NCBI GenBank assembly: GCA_005406025.1
Contig: BGZK01000282.1
Span: 434,001-498,000 of the forward strand
Source of the DNA: Eumeta japonica
Taxonomy: Eukaryota; Arthropoda; Insecta; Lepidoptera; Psychidae
DNA length: 64,000 nucleotides
Direction: 5' to 3'
Below the pieces are notes generated by a model. The model was not told where the DNA came from, did no database searches, and saw only the letters and a program-made list of their open reading frames with translations. The position numbers and the translations under genes are program-made. This document shows positions 46,626 through 58,715 of the stretch, in pieces; the first letter of the stretch is position 1; the number at the start of each line of letters is the position of its first letter.

Positions 46626-46636
46626 TCAGTTGTAGT
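46604..46636. repeat. 15-bp inverted repeat at the Gypsy breakpoint
   Basis: 46604-46618 pairs with 46622-46636 with one mismatch and a 3-base loop. The left arm is Gypsy coding sequence, so the right arm looks like a back-copied piece. Confidence 0.8.
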
Positions 46637-47284
46637 TTGCCACTTTTAAAATTTGAATTTCAAAAGCGGTCGTTGGCAGGATAAAATAGAATAGATTTAA
46701 CAAACTCAAACAATAGATGTTGTAACTCCTATTATTGGTTACCGGGACGCATGTAATGAATTCATCGTCCATAAAAACGCAAATAATACCGGCATAGAAA
46801 TATTGTCATCTCTATGGAAAGAAAATGTATTTATGAAAACGCTAACGCATTTTACAAAAGCGACACTTTTTAACTTCCCATTATGAAAATTGAAATTTTT
46901 CATAAAATAAATTAATTTAAAAAGTTTTTAATGTAAAAGGAATTGTTCGACGATTTAAGTCCTATATGTGGGACACACTACTAGTTTCTGAAACGGCCAC
47001 ATAAATAATATTTAAAAAGTAATAACTACATTTGAAAATTGAACTTTTTATCCGTAGACTACAGTTTCTTTCATAAAACTGTCAATTTTTTTACATTGTG
47101 CGTCTTATTAAAAATTGCGTGTCTTCATTACTATTGATTCAATGTGTGAAAACTTTCATAGTATGATTTTCTATGATTTTAAATGTAATTTGACAGCTCA
47201 GTAGAGTCTTACTCGGCTTTGAACTGCTTATGTGATAAAGCACCATGTAAGACAACTATTTATAACTGATTTTTAAAATTCAAC

Positions 47285-48260
47285 CGCGGTAGTGCCAATG
47301 TCAGTAACGGATTTCGTGGTGGTCGCCCGTCCACCGGTGTGAACTATAAAAACATTGATGCTGTGCGCGTATGATTGAAACAGTTACATGTTACCTGCCA
47401 TGAGATTTGGGCATTCTAGGGATAGACATGAGTCGAATTCAATCAATCTTACCCAAATATTTGGGGATAAAAAGCTGTGCTTGCGGTGGATCCCGCACAA
47501 TTTGGTTGAGGCTCAAAAAACGGACCGTGTCATTTGGTGCAATGCCATGTTTACCAGATTAAAGGAAGGTACATCAAATTTTATGTGGAACATAGTAGCT
47601 GGTGAAAAAACGTGGATTTATTGTTATGGCCCTAAAACAAAGCAGCTATCTGCCATAAAGAGTCTATCGAGATGAGCTGAAACCAAACAAAGTGGCGCGC
47701 TAGTGAAGTGCGTCTAAGCAGATAATTTCTTCTTTTTTTTATTAAACTGAACATATAGCTACTGTTGATTTGGAGATTGTTGTACTGAGAATAGTAATTG
47801 ATACACGACCATTTGTTTACCGGAACTTATTGACGAACTCATAAAAATAACCTTAAACTTTGTATCATGTTGCTCCATGACAATACCAGTTCTCTCACGG
47901 TCACACGGACAAATAAATATTCGAAAGAGGAAAATTTAGAACTTACGAGCAATTCCATATACAGTCCCGATCTGGCATCTTGTGACTCTTTTTTGTTCTC
48001 AAAAATTAAAAAAACAATTACGCGGTCAACGATTTACATCGTCACTAAAAGAGGCTCTTGAAGAGTATACGACATGTCAAACATGATTCCGAGGTTACCA
48101 GGGAGGAGTGCTATAATTGTTTTCAAAATTGGTTTATTCGTATGAAAAAGTGCTTTTATTTTATCGTAGAATATTTTTTTTAAACAATAAAGTAATTTTT
48201 GACCATTCATAGTAATTTTTGCTCCTTTATCCCAGAAACGTTCAGTATGCCTTACGTACG
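47285..48260 (+). mobile_element. Mariner (SETMAR-type) transposon remnant
   Basis: Plus-strand pieces in several frames follow mariner transposase order: FRGGRPSTGVNYKNIDAVRV (about 47315), KLCLRWIPHNLVEAQKTDRV (about 47470), VAGEKTWIYCYGPKTKQ (about 47605), LLHDNTSS (47870), YSPDLASCDSFLFSKIK (about 47963), and a C-terminus like that at 56.3 kb, minus. The first catalytic motif, normally GDE(T/S)W, is GEKTW, so the first aspartate is lost. Internal deletions and shifts make it inactive. It lies about 0.9 kb upstream of GR locus D. Confidence 0.85.
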
Positions 48261-48479
48261 TAATTCACCAAATTTCTTTTTATTCGTCAGATTTAAATCT
48301 TGGATAATTGTTTTTTGGAGAGAATTTTTTTCTTTTAAACAATTTGCATTGAATAAGAATATTTGAATACATTTGTAGTCCATCAGTTTTAATTCAGTAA
48401 TTTATGAAATGAAAAATTACTCTGTCTTTTGTTGCGAGCGTTGTTGTGATAAATTGATGTAAGGACGCGAATTCGAACT

Positions 48480-48895
48480 GCATGTAAAGCTTATCTTAAT
48501 TGCGTACATTCATTATTTCAACTAAGCTTAATGTAGTTTCTATAGCATTTTCGAAGGATAAACGTGCATAAGAGATTCTAAAAATCACACTGTTGTTTGA
48601 CAGTAGTCGCAACTTCAGAGTAATCATCAGTGCTTTTCCAGTATCTTGAGTAGGAGTAGAAAATAGATATTCTATCCTCTGTTGTCGGAAACGATAAAGG
48701 CGATGGAGGAGGGATAGGTAGAAGAAGGGGGAGTGGCCCAACAGAACTTTCACGCATTGGTAGAAACATAACAGAGGAAGCTGTTACTTCACGCCTGAAT
48801 TCTGTGAGAGTGTGGTATCTTATCGGTCGAGCCGGTCCGATTTGGTGCTGCAACCAAATTGACTACTACATGGTAGAGCCATGGCTCTACCACGT
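48480..48895. repeat. Dispersed repeat patch with a 22-bp perfect palindrome
   Basis: A GC-richer patch resembling the one at 14.1-14.3 kb ('gtgtggtatct', then 'ggtcga'). At 48871-48892 a perfect 22-bp palindrome is centred on CCATGG. Confidence 0.5.
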
Positions 48896-49166
48896 TCATA
48901 ATTTGTTTATGTATTTATTATCAAATTCGTCAAATACATAAATCAAACTCAAATGACAACCGTCCACACGAAAACTACTAGGAACTAATTTGATAATAAA
49001 TTAAACTTGTTAATATTTATGACACATTCATTTGTATAAATTGGTAACCCCCAAAATAATCAATTACCTTATTATCCGGTCGTTACATTGCACTGGAGGC
49101 GTTTGACTAATCAGCAACGTCGTTCAACAAAAAGGCGTATTTTTCCTTAAAAGAAAATTGTTCACT

Positions 49167-49845
49167 ATGGCTAACGTAATATTAAATAATGAAAATTTAA
49201 ATACCAAGACGGTGTTATTTACGAGGCTTATCTTCTGCTACTACTTTGATTTAAGTGGACATCGTTTTCTACGCATCTTGATAAAGTTTTATTGTATTTT
49301 ATTTGGGGGATTTATTAGTACCGTGGTGTTATACATGTTTATAAACGCGAATTCACCGCACTTTATAACATTCACATGTGTCGTTCTGGATTTTCTCTTA
49401 AATGTCTTGGTATCCTGTTACTATGGTGATAATTATCTAACTGTATTTTGCAACGAAATAAAGTCTATTGATTCCATTTTAGGCACAGACAGGAAATTGA
49501 AAATAGCAACATCTAACCTTTGTTGCTTTCTTGTAATGTGGGTTTTCATAGTGAGATTATTTTTCGTTACCAGTACCTGTTATATTTCAGGTGTATGTGG
49601 TGCCTTACCATATCTGACTATGACTACAAGTTTTCTCTTGACTGCTATAGACGTCAGTCACATTCCTAGACTGGTTATTTTGTTCCTCACCTTATCACGC
49701 ATGTATGTTTTGTCTAGTAAAATAGAGCAATGCTCGTCGGGTAACCGTGTTATAGAAATGCCGGTGAAACAATGGAATAAGTATCTGAATGCATATTGGA
49801 GACTTTGACAGCTTCAGAGGAACAGAACAACTGATAACGAATTTG
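49167..49845 (+). CDS. GR locus D exon 1 (frameshift near its end)
   Basis: 679 nt, two short of a whole number of codons. Open to 49808; the lesion leaves the last 12-13 residues and the donor (TTG|GTAAAA) in another frame. Confidence 0.85.
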
Positions 49846-49920
49846 GTAAAATGAAATAAATTTATTTGTATTACTTAACCTTTATTTAATGAAAAATACA
49901 TTGAAAAGATTTTGTTTCAG

Positions 49921-50004
49921 ATGCTAGTTAACCTAGTGTTTACTTTTCCAAAGTTACTGACCTGGATTTACAACTGTGCGATTGTAAACAACTACAACGA
50001 TAAT
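49921..50004 (+). CDS. GR locus D exon 2
   Basis: 84 nt, phase 0, acceptor 'tttgtttcag', donor GTGAGT. 28 residues, including a membrane helix start. Confidence 0.85.
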
Positions 50005-50327
50005 GTGAGTAATTGTTAATAGATTTATACAATAATATTGAAAGTTTTTGGCTTATGTAGTTTTGCTAAAGACAGCCATTAGTTATGGAACTGTTTTCTT
50101 TGATAACAGTTATTATTGTTACAATCAACTAAATATACATTATTCTAAATCAGGGTAAGAAAATTAAGTGAAAAAGGATACGTTCATAGCGAAATATACA
50201 AAGAATCTTAGTTACTAAAACTCAAATAGTTTTGGCAGTTATTTTTCAAAATTTACTTAACTTCAAATAATGACAAACTTCTATCACCATAATCAAATAA
50301 TATTCACTGTCTTATTCAACTTTATAG

Positions 50328-50475
50328 GGTATATTTGGCATAACGACTATTGTGTGCTTTGAAAATATCCATATTGCGCTCCTGACCAGCCTCCCAGGTA
50401 TCATCGCAGCCATGATTGAGTCTCGCGTAGATCACATTAAATTCACTTTAACCACTCAGTTATATTTATCTAAAG
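50328..50475 (+). CDS. GR locus D exon 3
   Basis: 148 nt ending in phase 1, acceptor 'tttatag', donor GTAAGA. Fully open; the best reference for this exon in the cluster. Confidence 0.85.
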
Positions 50476-50719
50476 GTAAGAATTGTAACAGATTATGTAC
50501 TTTTTAGCTTATTAAAAACTATAAAATAATAAAACATATTTAAATTAAAAAATGGATCTTTTGGCCAACCTTATAATGTGTATTATATCAACCTCTCATT
50601 TGTTCTTAGAAATTGACGACAAAAGGAAAATTTTATATCGAAAGTAAATATTTTTAGTACATATTTTTAGAATTTAAAGAGAAAATCACTTCTTGAACTT
50701 TTTCCAAATTTCAAACAGA

Positions 50720-51690
50720 TTTTCTATGAATTTCGTTGCCATTTAAAGCAACAAGAAAGTTATAACAGACTTTCGTTAACCTTTCATGATGAAGCTCCAT
50801 CCCTAGCCACTGTTTAAGACTGGTGTAACTAGTTACAACGTGGTAGCACTAAACTGACTGACGATCTGCGTGACGGATGTTCTATTACGGTGATGACCGA
50901 AGACAATATCACTGCTCTGCAGCTCATTATAGAAACTGCTAAAAGAGTGATCTACCAGCACATTTGCATTAATTGAGGAATGGGTATGAGTCAAATGCCC
51001 AAAACCCTTCGTGAACATTTAGCGATCAAGAAGCTGTGTAGTCGGTGGATACCTCATAATTTGACCGAATTTCAAAAACTATCATATTAATTAGTTCTGC
51101 GAAATGATACAAAAATTTACCGGTAGTGACTCAAATGCCGTGTACGATATAGTAACAAATGACGAAAGCTTGGTTTACTTTTATGATCCTGAAAACAAAA
51201 CACAGTTTATTCGGTGGGTATTTACTTTCGAGGACTGTCTACTAACGTAAAACGAGGTCGAAGCGTCAGATTAAAGATAGCGGCCTCTTTCTTCGGAATG
51301 ACAGCTCATTATGCAACAATGGTCTTAGAAGATAAAAATAACAGTTACTGAAGACTGGTATACTAACAATTGTTTGCCTCTTGTATCGGAAAAAGTTCTG
51401 GAGAAACGACTTTACAGTAGTATTCTCCTTCTTCACGACATCGCGTCACTACACACCGCTAGACAAGTAACTAACGTTTTGGGGACGTTAGGTATAAAAA
51501 TATTGGCTCACCTGAATTACAGCCCCGGTCTCGCACCTTGACATTTTTATTTATTTATTAAAATAAAGAACATCTTCGAGAAAAATGTTTATGGACGTCG
51601 AGGAATCAGTGTCTCCATATGCAAAGGCCTACAAAACGACTCCTAAGTTCGAGTGGGCAAATGTTTCTCTCAGTTGTAGAGATGTATTGA
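50720..51690 (+). mobile_element. Mariner transposon remnant in intron 3 of GR locus D
   Basis: Nearly whole transposase in broken plus-strand frames: RLSLTFHDEAPSLATV, KLTDDLRDG, LREHLAIKKLCSRWIPHNLT (about 51010), TNDESLVYFYDPENKTQF (about 51145), LLLHDIASLHTARQVTN (about 51430) and LNYSPGLAP followed by a stop. Of the catalytic aspartates (D,D34D) the first two positions remain and the third is lost. Same strand as the receptor; terminal inverted repeats not identified. Confidence 0.85.
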
Positions 51691-51901
51691 TTTCATTCCA
51701 TTGAATTTAGCGATATATTGATCTCAACGGACACTATTTGGAAAAGCGATAATAGTCTCAGTTCTCAATTTCCTTTTGTTTGACCCTGTATCTCAGGCCT
51801 CTGTCCGCTTTTAGATTTTAGATATTCAGTAAAATTGATTATATTTTATTTGCTTTTTAATTCCTACCTATTCAGACTTAATACCATAAAAATATTTTCA
51901 G

Positions 51902-52064
51902 ATATTATGGAATTGACTGACATCAGAAGGTTTCTGGAGTTCATCCAGCTCGGCCGTTCGCACTACGCATTTGGCGTCTCATCCCCGTGGACGCCAGTCT
52001 GCCCGTCGGCCTGCTGAGCTTGGTCACCACCTACCTCATCGTGCTCGCTCAGTTTAAAAATTAA
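51902..52064 (+). CDS. GR locus D exon 4 (one-base deletion)
   Basis: Acceptor 'attttcag'. DIRRFLEFIQL is followed by the deletion at about 51950. The GC-rich remainder matches locus C exon 4 at high identity and ends TTYLIVLAQF. Confidence 0.85.
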
Positions 52065-53990
52065 GCCTGAAATATTGTAAATAACTCGTTATTTCTTTTT
52101 AATAGCTTAATATGTTGATTTTCTTCATTCCAAAATTAATTCTCGAAATGATCAAGTAGTGTGTTAGAAAATTATGACAGCGAGAAATGAAGGAAATATT
52201 AAAAAAACAGAAACATTGAGTGGACGGAATTAAACATTAATTTATCGTGCTACAATTCATCAATAAAAAGTATTTAACTTATAAATCCATACTGTCGTGA
52301 CTCACCTAACGTTTTCGACTTTTATATCAAAAATTGGCATATCAAATCGCTTGTGACAGACACACATCTATAACATTATCGATCGTCTTCGAAGCAAAAG
52401 ATATACTGCGTTCAAATCTTGGCCAATAACGAACCGTCCAGTAAGTTTTGAAGTCTAGTCAAATTAAATGACGAGCTTTGTGCATCGAAGAGCACCTTAA
52501 CCGTCGGTTTCGATCATTGTCACCGCGTGGACGATCTCGGTTTTAACACCCCCCAACCCGCAATGGGCCGTCGCTGGGGGCTTGAGGTTCGCGCCTTTCG
52601 ATGTGATACAAAATGCCTGAGCAGTGGTGTGATTGAAATCTGCTACAAGAACGAACGATGGAAAATAACGAGAAAGGGACAGAGAAATAATTATTGTAAG
52701 TTATCACTGCGTGTTTTTATTTTATAAAATTAGGAAAATAGTTCACGAGAGCGTTTTGGGGTTGCTATCAATGCTAGGATACTAAAAACTTATGTGTGAT
52801 ATGCACATGGGTATATAATGGTCACGTACTACTTCTGTGTAGACTTTACACCTGTGTCATCGTCCTTTCCTAGGGTGCGGCGGCTAGCACGTGAGTGAAG
52901 ACTTTGCAATGAATGCTAACTTCCTTTAAGATAACTCTTAGAATTACAAACGTCTAGACGGTCAGGAGTTTAGTTATTTACTTATTAATAGGAATTTATA
53001 TATAAGTCACTTAATAATTTGTTAATATATTGCTTTTTAATTTTATTGATAGCGGATTTATGTTAGACTAAGTAACTTTTCTTATAGTAATTTATTGACT
53101 TTATGTTATATCACTATATTAACAAATTTCCTCATCGTTAATAACTTAACACACGATGTTCTTATAATTTGATAATATATCTACATTGATTAAACGTTTT
53201 GAAATTCTAAAATAGTACGTTTTAAAATTTCATTTTTAAATTAGAAAAAGATATAATAATCAAGTGTAACAAGAAATTAAGAAACAAAGTTTCTTTGGTT
53301 GCTTCTTATAACTATATAAATGTGTCTAATAGCTATATAAATGTGTGCGAATAAAAATAACTCTAAATAGCGGGGTGTTCTCACCTACGTACACATCGAT
53401 GATGCGCTATCTACAGCAAAAGAAATTGATTGTTTTTAAAATAATAGTAAATATTGTAAAAGCACATGGCTATTTGGTATTATCAGTAGTATTTATAATA
53501 TGTTTATATTTATAATGTGTTAGTAGTACTTATGGTATGTAAAAAACCAATCAAGATAGAAGTTAAGCTACCATGTCCAGGGTTACGTTCAAATTAATTA
53601 AACGATTCGAAATTTACTATTATTTTAAATGTAAATTGTTTATTTTATTTATTAAGGTAACAAACAGTTATATATAAACAAATTTGTAAATAAATTAGAT
53701 ATGGATCACACATAAAACATTTAAAAATTGCATCGAAAATAATATTAACTTAGTATAAGTTACATGGGTCGGTACTAAGATCGTTATTTTCGAAAATTTA
53801 TAAAATGTTTGATTGTCTTTTTTTTTTAAAATATTTTTAATTATTTATCAAACGCTGTTGTGTTGAGTTTTTTATATTTACAAACCTATTACATTAAAAG
53901 TCAATGCGTGAAACACATCAAAGGTTTTAAAAACTTATAAGCTTCAATATACGACAGAAAAATTAATTTAAATGCATTTTCAGGGACTTT
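52065..53990. other. Intergenic, nothing identified
   Basis: A GC-richer patch at about 52440-52700 has no coding match. The rest is AT-rich. Confidence 0.4.
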
Positions 53991-53999
53991 TACAATAAC

Positions 54000-54600
54000 A
54001 TCCCATAAACTAGGATGTGCGAAAGAAAATTAGAGATTTCAGATGGCGGTCCCTTCTTTCAATAAGTTGTGTCAACTACGTTTTGTTTAAAACAGGAAAT
54101 GGCTTGGAACTAACTTCCCACCAAAATAAAACTATAACTCTAGGGTCGCAACTCTTAGTCACTCTTAGCTTGATACTTTGGGTGCTGTCTTTTTACTAGC
54201 TGGTGATGTTTTTGGTACATCAAAAGCTACAGATTTGATGGGATGAGCATCAAGGACTATTGTGATGCCGAAAAATACTTAAATTAAAGTGGACGCATCT
54301 GCTGTTATTGAAGAAAACTTTTATATCATTGCAGTGTTCTTGTAAAATTATAGATTTAGATTACGCACGTATTAGAATCCAGTCACCAGGCGCAATGCTA
54401 GTTGAGGTTTTTAGGAACAGAAAAGGATTATTTTACAATGAATTTGCAATGCGTTTGTGATGCAGATTTAATTGTAGTTGTTAAACGGGCAGGATCGACA
54501 CACGATTCGACTATTTTTAATTTAAGCGCATTGAAACGTCGCTTTGAAAATGGAGAGTTCAGTAAATTAATGTTATTAGGAGATAGTGGATAATAATTTT
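54000..54600 (+). mobile_element. PIF/Harbinger (HARBI1-like) transposase remnant
   Basis: Plus-strand 54402-54593 includes KDYFTMNLQCVCDADLIVVV, then VKRAGSTHDSTIFNLSALKR, then RFENGEF and LLLGDSG-like residues. This is the core of the HARBI1 DDE nuclease (usual 'YFSINVQxVCD', 'RWPGSTHDSTIF', 'LLGDSGY'), with the first catalytic D in CDAD and the second in LGDSG. Preceding sequence (about 54010-54400) is compatible with the helix-turn-helix part but full of stops. The third acidic residue and the element ends are not seen. Confidence 0.8.
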
Positions 54601-56245
54601 TGTCGTCAAATTAGATTGCTAGTTATTGTCAATAATTTTTACGCCATTGACTTGATCTAACAATCATACAGTTTTTTCTTTACGTAAAAGATAGTTAAAA
54701 TTATTTTATAGAATCGATCGGGGTTAATGCAACATAAATTCGTTATTTAAGCTTTATTAACCTGGGTAAAAACTGACGGATGAAAGGCACACTCTGTAGG
54801 CCTTATATAATATCATTTAATAAAAAACCGGCCCTAATTAGTTCGTGTTTTGATACGGGAGCGTTAAATGACGCAAATACATTTTATTTTAAACTAATGG
54901 TTGTTAAATCATATAATCTCCATATTCGGAATATTGATTGACGTCTATTTTTTTTATGCTTTACTGATATGATAAATATACAGTTTAGTACTTAAGTGAA
55001 GTAACGGTATATCGTGCACTATCCGTTACGGAATGTCAAAACTTATTGATGTGTGTGTAGAACTTGAATTGGTTAATAAAGGTGTGTGACATATCCGTGT
55101 TGCTTATTAAAATTACACTACGCTTACTCTTTTTTTATTATATTTTAAAGAAAAAGAAATAAAACCAAACATATTAATATCGAAAGTGCACAAAGATAAC
55201 TATATATTAATCTATTATTAAATACATCTAAAGTGGAGAAAATACGGGAAGATAGAAAAAAAAAAACACTATCAAATATAAGTATATTACAAATGTGTCA
55301 CTATCTTCACATGTATCAAAATTATGACAAACACAAATTAAGAATGAAAAACATTTATTTATTAGACTGACGCCTATTTTACAAAAGAAACTCATATTCA
55401 AGTATGACAAATGGACATAATATTGAATCATATTTATTATGCACATTAAGAGTAATTTCAATATTGAGATTTAGCCTCATAAATTGCACTAATAGAAGTT
55501 CTAAATTCGCTTTCAATTATCTTTGTATAAGGAAGATCTCGATCTCAGTCGAAAATATTAGTTTTTATGTTTTACGCTTATTGAAACCTACTTTTAATAA
55601 ACTAATCATTTTTCTATTATGAAATGAGGCCTAGTATAATCCTAGTTGTGTAGTCTTTTACCGGAACACCAATTAATTCTGTAAAATTACATCGACAGTG
55701 GCATGGAGGGATCCAGTAAACACTGTTCGCATATGCATTTGAATTTTCGTCAATTTTAGCCGTTTCTTTTGTTGCATCATCTTTAGTAAATTCGGTTTTT
55801 AATATTTTATTCGTCAAATTATCGCCACATTATCCAGGCTATGTGCAATCACTTTCACAATTTCACACTTTATTTTATGTAATAGGCCTAGTGTTCAGAC
55901 GTTTTATAATATTTTGTATGGTACGTAGAGTTATCCATTAAAATAATTGATGAATAATCGAACCATTTGTCAAAAACCTGCGATGACCTCTTCTTGACAA
56001 ACGCCTTTATTTTTCGATGGAAAAGCTGATCGAGTGAATGCGATGAGACGTTTAATATATAACGTATAATAAACTGTTGACCCTTTCCAATATATACTTT
56101 GCAAGTAGAAAACTCTACATCATCAAAATAATTTGTGTTAAACTAAAATTCATCTATGTCATAATACATAAGGTACACTGAAAATTTCTGGAATGAATGA
56201 AAAAAAAATGAATATGAGTGGTTAAAAATGAATTGAATCGAGAAA
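54601..56245. other. Intergenic, nothing identified
   Basis: AT-rich. A minus-strand frame at 55617-55817 with a CHCRC motif (IPPCHCRCNF) has no family I know and could be chance. Confidence 0.4.
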
Positions 56246-56249
56246 CAAT

Positions 56250-56450
56250 ATTCTCAAAATATTCTCCATTACCATAAATCTACTTTTTCATACGAATAGA
56301 TTAATTTTGAAAGCACTTATGCCACTTCTCCCTGGTGACCTCGGAAACATGCTTTTCATACTCTTCGATAGTCTCTTCTGGTGATGAAAATCACTGACCG
56401 CGTCGTTGGTTCTTAATTAATATATGTATAATGGTTTTAAAAAATGGACA
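56250..56450 (-). mobile_element. Mariner C-terminal fragment, inverted
   Basis: Minus-strand reading gives SSPEETIEEYEKHVSEVTRE, KWHKCFQN, IRMKK and GNGEYFEN, the C-terminus of mariner transposase. It closely matches plus-strand 48060-48150. Confidence 0.75.
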
Positions 56451-56579
56451 ACTTGGCGGTAGGTTAACTTTTACTTTGTGTAAAATTACAACCATTTGTA
56501 ACATCATGTTGTGAATTGGTTTTGATAATTATATGTCGTCAGTAGAAAAATTTAAGTCGAGAGAAAATTTGTGGTACAA

Positions 56580-57180
56580 TTTTTTAAGATTTTCACCATA
56601 AAAGTTGCAAAGGACTTCGATTGGCATTTAGTGGTGAAGGTCCATCTTTTATCTCTGTGCGTTCTTGGTTCAGTAATTTCAGATGTGGACGTGATCATCT
56701 CTTTGAAAATTTGATGAAGGTGAAGGTCAACTGGCAACCGCAGTTACCGAAATTAATATTGATATTGTCCGATGACTAATTGAAATTGTTAAAAAAATGA
56801 CTGTGAGCGAATTTGTCCTATATTAGATATTGGTTGGAGCCAAGGTAAGATTTTGCATGTACAGATGAAGGTTGGGTTGGGTTTGTACTCAATGGACACC
56901 GTGTGCTTTAACGGATGACCAGCTGTGACTGCACATAGAATGGTGTCGGGCAATTATAAGAAAATTTATTGAAGGGCAGTAATTAATTGTCAATAATGTT
57001 GTTATAGGCGACGAGAGCTGGGGGTGCTGCTTTGAACCCGAAAGAAAGCCAATAGGCACAATAAGTCTTTGCATTATATAATTTGCCGATGAAATCAAAA
57101 GTAGCTCTTTGACGACTTTGTATGTTTCCCAACGAAATTTGCTCAATGCCCATGTTTCAGTCACATGCGTGAAGTAAAGG
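56580..57180 (+). mobile_element. Mariner N-terminal and middle fragment
   Basis: Plus-strand pieces: LRLAFSGEGPSFISVRSWFS, NFRCGRDHL, GQLATAVTEINIDIV, RWTPCALTDDQL-like residues (about 56890) and NNVVIGDESWGCCFEPERK (about 57000), covering the DNA-binding half and first catalytic aspartate. The C-terminal part of a mariner lies just to the left in the opposite orientation, so the locus is rearranged. Confidence 0.75.
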
Positions 57181-57639
57181 ACTACATAAATGTTTAATGT
57201 TTTTCCTTTAATCTTTACTTTTCATTATTTTATTCACACTCCAATATTTGATGTTATATCAACTTCTGGTGTATTTAATGTGATGTGAAAGAAAGAAAGA
57301 AAAAAGTTTTGTTCGACACGAGAACAAAGTGAGAGTAATAATCACACAGTCATATGGTTAATGGAATCATAGCCGAATCGGTTCCTGCTCGGCATAATAC
57401 CGCCGCCTGGGCTGTGGTGCTGATTTTCCGCTGGAGTCGGTCAGGGTTTGGGCAGTTTTATACACTAAACGCAGTACTTAACATAATTTAAAACGATAAT
57501 AATACAGTACAAAATAGAAAGAGTAAACTAAACTAAAATAATAGAAAAGCAATGTTAATAATAAACAAAGAGGAACGGCAGAATTAAATTGATAACTGTA
57601 AATGTTGCCAATGATACAGCCTGATTATAATAATATTTA
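57181..57639. other. Intergenic, nothing identified
   Basis: A small GC-richer patch at about 57360-57450; otherwise AT-rich, with no coding match. Confidence 0.4.
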
Positions 57640-57728
57640 TTGCAGTTGTTAATGTGGTGAATACAAATGTGAAAATACAAGGACATCCTGACGTAAATAT
57701 TTATAGGCTTACACAAGTGTACCTAATA

Positions 57729-58715
57729 GGCCTTTTCATCAGAAGACGAGCGCATGCGTAGCCGCCATGCTGAAATGGCGGGAATTCAAAAGATTCGTAC
57801 AGTTTTAATGAACAATGGCTGGAAAAGGAATACTGTCACCACAATCAAATAAATTATTGGAAGAAACCGTCGATGGTGCTTCACTTATTTATGATTCAAT
57901 TGAAGCTCATAATTGTGAGCAATTAAAAAGATGGTTAAAATGTCATGGACGTTCACAAAAAGTGAAAAAAAATGAGCTGATGGAGAGGTTAGGTATCAAT
58001 ATTTGCTTATTATTTATATATAAAAAAAAGTAATATTAACAATTTTATCTTTATCAATAACATTAAGTCATTTGTAGTACTGAAAAAGCAGTTTTTTTAA
58101 CATGAATGTGAATCATAAAAATATAATTATTAATACAAGTCTTTAATATTTTGAGATTACATATGGATTATTTATAAGAAAAATGTAAATAAGATATTGA
58201 ATATTTTTTGTATTTTTATTACAAATAAAATCTTAATGATAAAAATTTATTAAATCTGCAGAGTCAAAAATGCAATTAGGAATAATGTACCTGTAGATCA
58301 AACAGTAGATAATGGACATTTCGCATTTTGCACATGATTTGATGTGTAATTTACTTGAGGATTTTATTATTTTCTTACGATATTCCAGACTTTGGAAAAT
58401 TTATAAAATAATATGTATTGTCTTTGAATGATTTTAGCCGTGTATCACTTTTACATACTCATAACAACACCGTTTTGTTGTTCCTTTTCATTACAGTCAA
58501 CATAATTAAAATGAAATGTATTTTTTTTTTCTCAATTATATGAGTTATTATTTTCTTTTCTTTCAATTTTTTACAGTGATAATGCTTCAACAAAAATTGT
58601 TTTATTTTTATTTTTCATGTACGGGCACTTTATCGTGGTTGCTTATCAAAAACTGTACGAAAAAGATGGCTGATGCTAACGCATGCGCACAAAAAAATTT
58701 CGAGATGAAAAGGCC
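57729..58715 (+). mobile_element. DNA transposon with SAP-domain exon (987 bp)
   Basis: Inverted ends: GGCCTTTTCATC at the left and its reverse complement at the right, with a second shared subterminal box (GCGCATGCGT and GCCAT) on both sides. A short TA/ATA repeats outside both ends. It interrupts a minisatellite unit that joins up once the element is left out. It carries one small open frame (below) but no transposase, so it is non-autonomous or internally deleted. The superfamily is not settled. Confidence 0.75.
57815..57992 (+). CDS. Transposon-borne SAP-domain first exon
   Basis: ATG at 57815; MAGKGILSPQSNKLLEETV, then a SAP-type helix-turn-helix at about residues 30-59 (CEQLKRWLKCHGRSQK, KKNELMERL). 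SAP motifs bind DNA and are known at the N-termini of several insect transposon proteins. The frame could splice at TTAG|GTATCA (57992); unspliced it stops at 58031 after a low-quality tail. No downstream exon is recognised before the element ends. Whether it is expressed is unknown. Confidence 0.6.

Larger units (their letters stand above)
49167..52064 (+). pseudogene. Gustatory receptor locus D (four exons, two frameshifts)
   Basis: Exons: 49167-49845, 49921-50004, 50328-50475 and 51902-52064. ATG at 49167 gives MANVILNNENLNTKTVLFTR; nothing earlier has an ATG. Exon 1 shares LFTRLIFCYYFD, SCYYGD, DSILGT, DVSHIPRL and LNAYWRL with locus C. At about 49803-49808 two bases are missing relative to C, producing TGA right after YWRL. 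Exon 2 (NLVFTFPKLLTWIYN) and exon 3 (ALLTSLPGIIAAMIESRVDH) are open with good splice sites (GTGAGT; GTAAGA). In exon 4 one base is missing at about 51950, after EFIQL; beyond it the C-terminus TTYLIVLAQFKN and TAA 52062-52064 are intact. Introns are 75, 323 and 1426 bp; the last holds a mariner. About 358 residues if intact. Confidence 0.85.
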
